The notes under the pieces are model-generated. The model did no database searches and was not told the DNA's origin. It worked only from the letters and a program-made list of their open reading frames with translations. This document shows positions 58,964 through 64,000 of a stretch of 64,000 bases of DNA, one piece after another. The stretch is from NCBI GenBank assembly GCA_900079765.1, contig LT599017.1, positions 1,705,766-1,769,765 on the forward strand. The letters run 5' to 3'. How positions within the stretch are numbered: the stretch's first letter is position 1; every line of letters begins with the position of its first letter. Source of the DNA: an uncultured Eubacteriales bacterium (GTDB taxonomy: Bacteria > Bacillota > Clostridia > Oscillospirales > Oscillospiraceae). The position numbers and the translations under genes were made by a program.

Positions 58964-60472
58964 ATGAAAGCCATTATGGTAATGTACGACTCGCTGCGGA
59001 GGGACTTGCTCTCCTGCAACGGCGGCCCGATCCCCACGCCGAATTTTGAGCGGCTGGCCGCCCGCACGGTCCAATTTGACCGCAGTTACGTAGGCAGCCT
59101 GCCCTGTATGCCCGCCCGGCGTGAGCTGCATACGGGGCGGTATAACTTCCTGCACCGCAGCTGGGGCCCGGTGGAGCCCTTTGACGACTCCATGCCCCAG
59201 ATTCTCAAGCAGCACGGGGTATACACCCATCTCACCACCGACCATTACCACTACATTGAGGACGGCGGCGCAACCTACCATAGCCGCTACAGCACTTGGG
59301 CGTGCTACCGCGGGCAGGAGACGGACGCGTGGGTGGCCGACCTGACGCCCAGCCCTGCCGAGTATTCCCCACACCTCATCGGCACCAAAAACATGAACGG
59401 TACGCTGGCCGAGATGCGCCGAAGGGGCGGCTGGCAAAACGACCACAACCGGGAGCGCCTGCACACCGAGGCCGACTACCCCATGCGCCAGACTTTTGAC
59501 AATGGACTTGACTTCCTCGACCGCAACGGCAGGCTTGATAACTGGTTCTTGCAGATCGAGACCTTCGATCCCCATGAGCCCTTCAACTCGCCGGAGGCAT
59601 TCGAAGCAAAGTATTTCAGCCCCGATGAGCCCTTCGTACCCGACTGGCCCCCCTACGCCAAGGTGGACGAGGATGAGGCCACCGTGGAGGGGATGCGCAA
59701 AAAGTATTTTGCCCTAACCTGTTTCTGCGACCAGCAGCTTGGCCGGGTGTTGGACAAGATGGACGAACTGGATCTGTGGAAGGACACGATGCTGATCATA
59801 AACACGGACCACGGCTTTTTCCTGGCTGAGCATGACTGGTGGGGCAAGGGTGCCTCTCCCAACTATGAGGAGCTGGTCCACACGCCCCTCTTCGTCTGGG
59901 ATCCCCGCTGCGGCACGGCGGGCCAGCGGAGCAGCGCTCTGGTGCAGACCATCGATCTTGCGCCCACGCTGCTGGATTTCTTCGGCGTGGAGGTTCCCGC
60001 CGATATGCTGGGCAGGCCCCTGGGCAAGACGGTGGCGGAGAATACGCCTGTGCGGGAGTATGCCATGTTCGGGTACCACGGCGGGCCGCTGGGCATCACG
60101 GACGGGCGGTATACGCTGCTGCGGGCCGTGGCCGACTTTGGCGTGCAGATGTACGAATACACCCATATGCCCACCCATATGCGCGGCCTTTTCCCTGTGG
60201 AGGAGATGAAGACCGCCACCATGGCCGCTCCCTTCAGCTTTACCAAGGGTGCGCCCGTGATGAAGATTGAGGCCCGGGTGAACCCCCGTTTTGCCAGAGC
60301 GCAGGAGGAGGGGGAGGACCTGCTGTTCGACCTGCGGCAGGACCCTGCCCAGGAGCGCCCGCTGGAGGACGAGGCGGTCAAGGCCCGTCTGCTGGCTGCT
60401 GCTGCCGCCCTGCTGGCGGAGAATGACGCCCCCGCCGAGGTATATGCCCGCTATGGATTGAAAAGAGCCTGA
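58964..60472 (+). CDS. cytosolic type I sulfatase 5 (Cys type)
   Basis: 502 residues. It starts MKAIMVMYDSLRRDLLSCNG with the first metal Asp9. Formylglycine motif Cys48-Met-Pro-Ala-Arg52 followed by RELHTGR. Second metal site NTDHGFFLAEHDWWGK (Asp282-His283). A broad central region (YHSRYSTWACYRGQETDAW) is unlike the other four, so specificity probably differs. No signal peptide. AGAGGAG precedes the ATG. Confidence 0.93.
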   Translation: MKAIMVMYDSLRRDLLSCNGGPIPTPNFERLAARTVQFDRSYVGSLPCMPARRELHTGRYNFLHRSWGPVEPFDDSMPQILKQHGVYTHLTTDHYHYIEDGGATYHSRYSTWACYRGQETDAWVADLTPSPAEYSPHLIGTKNMNGTLAEMRRRGGWQNDHNRERLHTEADYPMRQTFDNGLDFLDRNGRLDNWFLQIETFDPHEPFNSPEAFEAKYFSPDEPFVPDWPPYAKVDEDEATVEGMRKKYFALTCFCDQQLGRVLDKMDELDLWKDTMLIINTDHGFFLAEHDWWGKGASPNYEELVHTPLFVWDPRCGTAGQRSSALVQTIDLAPTLLDFFGVEVPADMLGRPLGKTVAENTPVREYAMFGYHGGPLGITDGRYTLLRAVADFGVQMYEYTHMPTHMRGLFPVEEMKTATMAAPFSFTKGAPVMKIEARVNPRFARAQEEGEDLLFDLRQDPAQERPLEDEAVKARLLAAAAALLAENDAPAEVYARYGLKRA

Positions 60473-60514
60473 GGCGCATAGGCACAGGCAAAATAATACA
60501 GGGAGGGAACGTCT

Positions 60515-60673
60515 ATGGACATATGGAGCGCACTGCTGCCGCTGCTGTGTCTGCTGAGCGGAGGCGGCGTGATCGCGGCGCTGCTCGTATACCGGGGCAG
60601 ACGGCAGAAACCCGATAGGAAGGAACTCCCCACGGACCCGCTGGCCGATCTCTTTATCGACCGGGAAGAGTAA
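60515..60673 (+). CDS. 52-residue single-pass membrane protein
   Basis: ATG 60515 follows GGGAGGG by eight bases; the frame ends at TAA 60671. Residues about 4-26 are a hydrophobic segment (LLPLLCLLSGGGVIAALLVY), followed by a basic stop-transfer patch (RGRRQKPDRK) and a short acidic tail. No family is known to me. It lies 42 bp after sulfatase 5 and 33 bp before the GH3 gene, in the same direction, so it is part of the operon. A small adaptor of the importer or of the membrane is possible but not shown. Confidence 0.7.
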   Translation: MDIWSALLPLLCLLSGGGVIAALLVYRGRRQKPDRKELPTDPLADLFIDREE

Positions 60674-60706
60674 GGCGGCGGGAATACCACGAAATGAGGA
60701 ATAACG

Positions 60707-62404
60707 ATGATCGATTTGAAGGCAAGGCCGTTTTATCTGGACGATGAGGCCATTACCTGGGTAAAGGATACGCTGGCCGGCATGACGTTGGAGGAAAAGA
60801 CCGGGCAGCTGTTCTGCGTGCTGTTTAAAGAGGGGAAGCCGCAGGAGATCGAATATGTATACAGCATCCTCTCTCCGGGCGGGTGCATGTACCGGGTAAT
60901 CCCTACGGCCTGCGCCATCGACGCCACCGAGGAGGTGCGCCGCCGCAGCGCGATCCCTATGTTAATTGCGGCCAACCTGGAGAAAGGCGGCAACGGCATT
61001 GTGGAGGAGGGCACGTTGGTCGGCTCACCCATGGAGATCGCCGCCACGGACGACGCGGAGATGGCCGAAAAGATGGCCGAGGCCTGCACCCGTGAGGCGG
61101 GAGCCGTGGGCGCAAACTGGGCGTTCGCTCCGATTATCGACATCGATTCCAATTTCCGTAATCCCATTACCAACACCCGTACCTTTGGCAGCGACCCGGA
61201 TCGCGTGGCGCGCATGGGCAAGGCGTATGTGAAACGGGCGCAGAGCCTTGGCTTTGCCGCCTCCATCAAGCATTTTCCCGGCGACGGGCAGGACGAACGG
61301 GACCAGCACCTGGTGACCTCCATCAACGATATGGACTGTGAGACCTGGATGAGCACCTACGGCGCGGCCTACCGGGCAGGCATAGAGGCTGGGGCCCTGA
61401 CGGCCATGGTGGGGCACATCATGCAGCCGGCGTGGACCCGCCGCCTGAACACCGGTATCAAGGACGAGGATATCATGCCCGCCACCCTCAGCGCTGAGCT
61501 GATGCAGGGGCTCCTTCGGGGTGAAATGGGCTTTAACGGACTGATCTGCACCGATGCTACCACCATGGCGGGCTATACGCTGGCTATGAGCCGCCGCCGC
61601 GCGGTACCCGAGAGCATTGCCCGGGGCGCGGATATGTTCCTTTTCGCGCGCAATCTGGAGGAGGACTACGGCTTTATGCTGGACGGCGTCCGCAATGGTG
61701 TCATCACTTCCCCGCGGCTGGACGAGGCCGTTACCCGCATCCTGGCCACCAAGGCGGCACTTGGATTGCATAAGGGGCAAAAGCCGCTGGACAAGGCAGA
61801 GGCTGCGAAGATCGTAGGCTGCGCCCAGCACCAGTTCTGGGCCGAGGAGTGCGCCGACAAGGCGATCACCATGGTGAAGGAGCAGCCCGGCGTGCTGCCC
61901 ATCACGCCGCAGCGCTATAAGCGTATCCTCTTTTATACCATCGAGCCCCCCGCGGGCGGCGAAGGCAACTACAAGGTCAAGGCCGCCTGCGCGAAAGTGC
62001 GGGATATGCTGGTGGCTGAGGGCTTCGTCGTGGACGACTTCGTCCCCCAGCCGTATGGCGAGGGCTTTACCACCCGGTATGAGGACGTTGTAAAGCAATA
62101 TGACTTGATCCTCTATGTGGCGAACCTGTCCACCAAGAGCAACCAGACCGTGGTGCGCATCGAGTGGAAACAGCCCATGGGCGCCGACTGCGGCCACTAC
62201 GTTAACGACGTGCCCACGGTGTTCGTCTCCTTGGAAAACCCCTACCATCTGCTGGATTTCCCCCGGGTAAAGACGTACATTAACTGCTACAGCAACAACG
62301 ACCACTGTCTGCGTCAGCTTGTGGAAAAGCTGGTGGGCCGCAGTGCCTTCAAGGGCACAAGTCCTGTGGACGCCTTCTGCGGCAAATGGGACGCCCATCT
62401 GTAA
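60707..62404 (+). CDS. glycoside hydrolase family 3, NagZ-like beta-N-acetylhexosaminidase candidate
   Basis: 565 residues. N-terminal TIM barrel with the GH3 signature KHFPGDGQDERDQH (Lys188-His201); the His of the acid/base dyad (His201) is present, while Asp193 replaces the common His of KHFPGHG. The nucleophile is Asp283 in ICTDATTMAGY. The C-terminal alpha/beta sandwich (about 340-565) is retained, unlike short NagZ. No signal peptide. The dyad loop suggests N-acetylglucosaminidase activity over beta-glucosidase, but specificity is not proven. Confidence 0.8.
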   Translation: MIDLKARPFYLDDEAITWVKDTLAGMTLEEKTGQLFCVLFKEGKPQEIEYVYSILSPGGCMYRVIPTACAIDATEEVRRRSAIPMLIAANLEKGGNGIVEEGTLVGSPMEIAATDDAEMAEKMAEACTREAGAVGANWAFAPIIDIDSNFRNPITNTRTFGSDPDRVARMGKAYVKRAQSLGFAASIKHFPGDGQDERDQHLVTSINDMDCETWMSTYGAAYRAGIEAGALTAMVGHIMQPAWTRRLNTGIKDEDIMPATLSAELMQGLLRGEMGFNGLICTDATTMAGYTLAMSRRRAVPESIARGADMFLFARNLEEDYGFMLDGVRNGVITSPRLDEAVTRILATKAALGLHKGQKPLDKAEAAKIVGCAQHQFWAEECADKAITMVKEQPGVLPITPQRYKRILFYTIEPPAGGEGNYKVKAACAKVRDMLVAEGFVVDDFVPQPYGEGFTTRYEDVVKQYDLILYVANLSTKSNQTVVRIEWKQPMGADCGHYVNDVPTVFVSLENPYHLLDFPRVKTYINCYSNNDHCLRQLVEKLVGRSAFKGTSPVDAFCGKWDAHL

Positions 62405-62423
62405 AGAGGAAGGGGAGAGCGGG

Positions 62424-63482
62424 ATGCAGCCGGAATTTGAGTCTCTGCGCTGGCGGCAGTATGGCGTGGAGCACGTAATCAAGCTGCTGCCCGGCGGGCG
62501 CGTCGGTGTGCTGAGCGATGAGGTGCTGGCGGAGATACTGGCCGCTGGAGGGCAGCCGGATGAGAAAGTGCTTGCCATCCGCGCTGGGGACGTTCAAAGG
62601 GTGCGCGCGCTGCAAGAGCCGGAGGGGCGGGAAATTACCGTAACGCCGCTGGAGCAGTGGAACGAGGAGGTCCCCGGCCCGGGGGGATCTGTACCCGCGA
62701 CGCTGTGCCGTCCGGCGGCAGGAGCGGCGCTGCGGCCCTGCGTCGTCTATTTTCACGGCGGCGGCTGGCAGTATGGCGGCAGGGCCGTCGTACAGCCCTT
62801 CTGCCGCTATCTGGCCGAGCAGGCGGACGCATTGGTGGTGAACACGGAGTACCGCCTTGCTCCCGAGCACCGGTGGCCCGCCGGGCTGGAGGACTGCTGG
62901 GCCATTCTGCGCTGGGTGTACGACCACGCCGAAAAGCTGGGGGTAGACCCGAGCCGTATCACCGTGGCGGGGGACAGCGCCGGCGGCAACCTGGCTGCGC
63001 TCTGTGCCCATAGAGACAGGGACGAGGGCCTGGATATGGTACGGCGGCAGGCGCTCTATTACGCGGCGCTGGCCGTGCGGGACGTTGAGGGTCTGGAGGG
63101 CTTTCACTTCGGCCTGGAGGATTACGTATACGACGACAGTCAGCGGGCGATGATCGAGCCGCGTATCCTGGCGATTTATAACGCGGGTAAGCGCAGTGAG
63201 AATAATTACCTGCCCAAGGGGGTGAGCACCCGAGAAGCGCGGGTCTCGCCACTGTGGGACAGTACGTTTTCCGGCCTGCCCGAGACACTGCTGATCACCG
63301 CGCAGTACGACTACCTCACCCAGCAGTCCCGTACCTACGCAGAGCGCTTGGCCTCCGCCGGGGTGCCGGTCACGTGGATGGATTACTGTGGCATGGCCCA
63401 CGCCTTTGTGGATAAGTGCGGGGTCTATCCCCAGGCCGACGACAGCCTGAGGGAGCTTGCCGCTTTCGTAAAAAAGCCTTAG
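62424..63482 (+). CDS. alpha/beta hydrolase, HSL family, possible sugar O-acyl esterase
   Basis: 352 residues from ATG 62424 (AGGGGAG upstream). Oxyanion motif VVYFHGGGW, YRLAPEHRWPAG, nucleophile Ser185 in VAGDSAGGN, a catalytic Asp in TAQYDYLTQQ and His in MAHAF. About 95 residues precede the core, longer than most members. No signal peptide. In this operon it is well placed to remove acetyl groups from imported sugars. The protein cut by the left window edge is of the same superfamily but not a close relative. Confidence 0.85.
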   Translation: MQPEFESLRWRQYGVEHVIKLLPGGRVGVLSDEVLAEILAAGGQPDEKVLAIRAGDVQRVRALQEPEGREITVTPLEQWNEEVPGPGGSVPATLCRPAAGAALRPCVVYFHGGGWQYGGRAVVQPFCRYLAEQADALVVNTEYRLAPEHRWPAGLEDCWAILRWVYDHAEKLGVDPSRITVAGDSAGGNLAALCAHRDRDEGLDMVRRQALYYAALAVRDVEGLEGFHFGLEDYVYDDSQRAMIEPRILAIYNAGKRSENNYLPKGVSTREARVSPLWDSTFSGLPETLLITAQYDYLTQQSRTYAERLASAGVPVTWMDYCGMAHAFVDKCGVYPQADDSLRELAAFVKKP

Positions 63483-63529
63483 GGTTTATCATGATACACC
63501 CTAATAAAACGCCGGAAGGAGTGGAGCGG

Positions 63530-64000
63530 ATGCAGCCTGATATCCTGCTCTTTATGAGCGACCAGCACGCGCCGCAATTTATGGGGGGCGGAGAGATGGC
63601 GGTGGACACCCCCAATTTGGACGTCCTGCGCCGGGAGGGAACCAGCTTTACCCAAGGCTACACGGCCTGCCCGCTCTGCGTGCCCGCCCGTATGGCCATG
63701 CTGTCCGGCATGCGCCCCTCCCGCACGGGCATCTTCACCAATATGGACGCCCTGCCCGACACGCTGCCTACCTTTTTGCACCAGCTAGTGGCGGCAGGAT
63801 ATGAGACTGTGCTGGTGGGGCGCATGCACTTTATCGGCGTTGACCAGCGCCACGGCTTTACCCGGCGCGTGGCCCCCGACTTTACAAACAGCGGCTGGAC
63901 GCGCCCGCCCTGGCTGGAGGAGGACTTTGGCGTACACACCCAGACTATGGGCTACAAATGGTGCACCCATGTGGTGGGCGGCGGCCAGTCGCCGGTGCTT
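63530..64000 (+). CDS. type I sulfatase 6 (Cys type), cut by the right window edge
   Basis: The first 157 codons are present and open to the last base. ATG 63530 has AAGGAG eight bases upstream; an in-frame ATG at 63491 has none. QPDILLFMSDQHAPQ gives the first metal Asp11. Formylglycine motif Cys50-Val-Pro-Ala-Arg54 followed by MAMLSG. GRMHFIG matches the GK/RxH block after it. No signal peptide. The C-terminal metal site is outside the window. Confidence 0.92.
   Translation, partial: MQPDILLFMSDQHAPQFMGGGEMAVDTPNLDVLRREGTSFTQGYTACPLCVPARMAMLSGMRPSRTGIFTNMDALPDTLPTFLHQLVAAGYETVLVGRMHFIGVDQRHGFTRRVAPDFTNSGWTRPPWLEEDFGVHTQTMGYKWCTHVVGGGQSPVL

Noticed and set aside
57541-59067. A 508-codon minus-strand frame opposite sulfatases 4 and 5
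   Set aside because: Shadow frame; the sense strand carries complete catalytic motifs and good ribosome sites.
1-64000. CRISPR arrays, tRNA or rRNA genes, insertion sequences, prophage or origin of replication
   Set aside because: By eye I saw no regularly spaced repeats, no tRNA cloverleaf outside riboswitch text, no transposase or integrase and no DnaA-box cluster. A dedicated tRNA or repeat search was not possible here.

Overview
The window is a chromosome segment of a G+C-rich, endospore-forming Gram-positive anaerobe. The best fit is an intestinal Clostridia/Oscillospiraceae member (Flavonifractor/Lawsonibacter-like). This is inferred from the gene content: a T-box in front of pheST, a split glycine decarboxylase, CotF-like coat proteins, IreB, Mini-III, an ABC-F protein with an attenuated leader, DUF6320 and DUF2812 proteins, and strong Shine-Dalgarno sites. 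I ran no database search; all names come from motifs and family knowledge.

Layout, left part (1-35.8 kb), mostly core functions. 1-3.1 kb: a divergent lipase-like hydrolase (cut by the window edge) facing an acyltransferase/zinc-ribbon membrane protein/glyoxalase-fold group. 3.1-11.2 kb: a complete arginine operon argG-H-C-J-B-D-F with an ArgR-like site and a terminator. 11.2-14.3 kb: ireB, PadR plus DUF2812, and an XRE-AbrB fusion regulator coupled to a membrane-anchored hydrolase. 14.3-18.1 kb: pheST on the minus strand behind a T-box. 18.1-23.7 kb: nnr, a GerS/LolA-like lipoprotein, alr, a MazF toxin with no visible antitoxin, and a secreted protein. 23.7-29.7 kb: glycine riboswitch plus gcvT-gcvH-gcvPA-gcvPB-lpd. 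29.7-35.9 kb: ABC-F ribosome-protection ATPase with an upstream mini-ORF and attenuator, coat proteins, a DUF4430 protein, mrnC, rqcH and an orphan response regulator.

36.0-38.3 kb is an A+T-richer BlaR1/BlaI pair, flanked by two inverted copies of one hairpin, which looks acquired.

The most interesting part is 38.3-64.0 kb, a sugar/sulfate-ester utilisation locus that runs off the right edge. It holds a LacI repressor with candidate operators, six Cys-type (CxPxR) sulfatases, a GH43 enzyme, a NagZ-like GH3 enzyme, a sugar O-acyl-esterase-like hydrolase, a CUT2-type ABC importer (one ATPase, two permeases, two paralogous binding proteins), a YesM/YesN-type two-component system with its own orphan DUF3502 binding lipoprotein, and two very small proteins. 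None of the sulfatases or glycosidases has a signal peptide, whereas the three binding proteins are lipoproteins. The simplest model is that sulfated saccharides are bound outside, imported intact, and desulfated and hydrolysed in the cytosol. This is the reverse of the periplasmic scheme of Bacteroidetes. Formylglycine maturation would require an anaerobic sulfatase-maturating enzyme, which is not in the window. The sugar substrate cannot be fixed from sequence alone.
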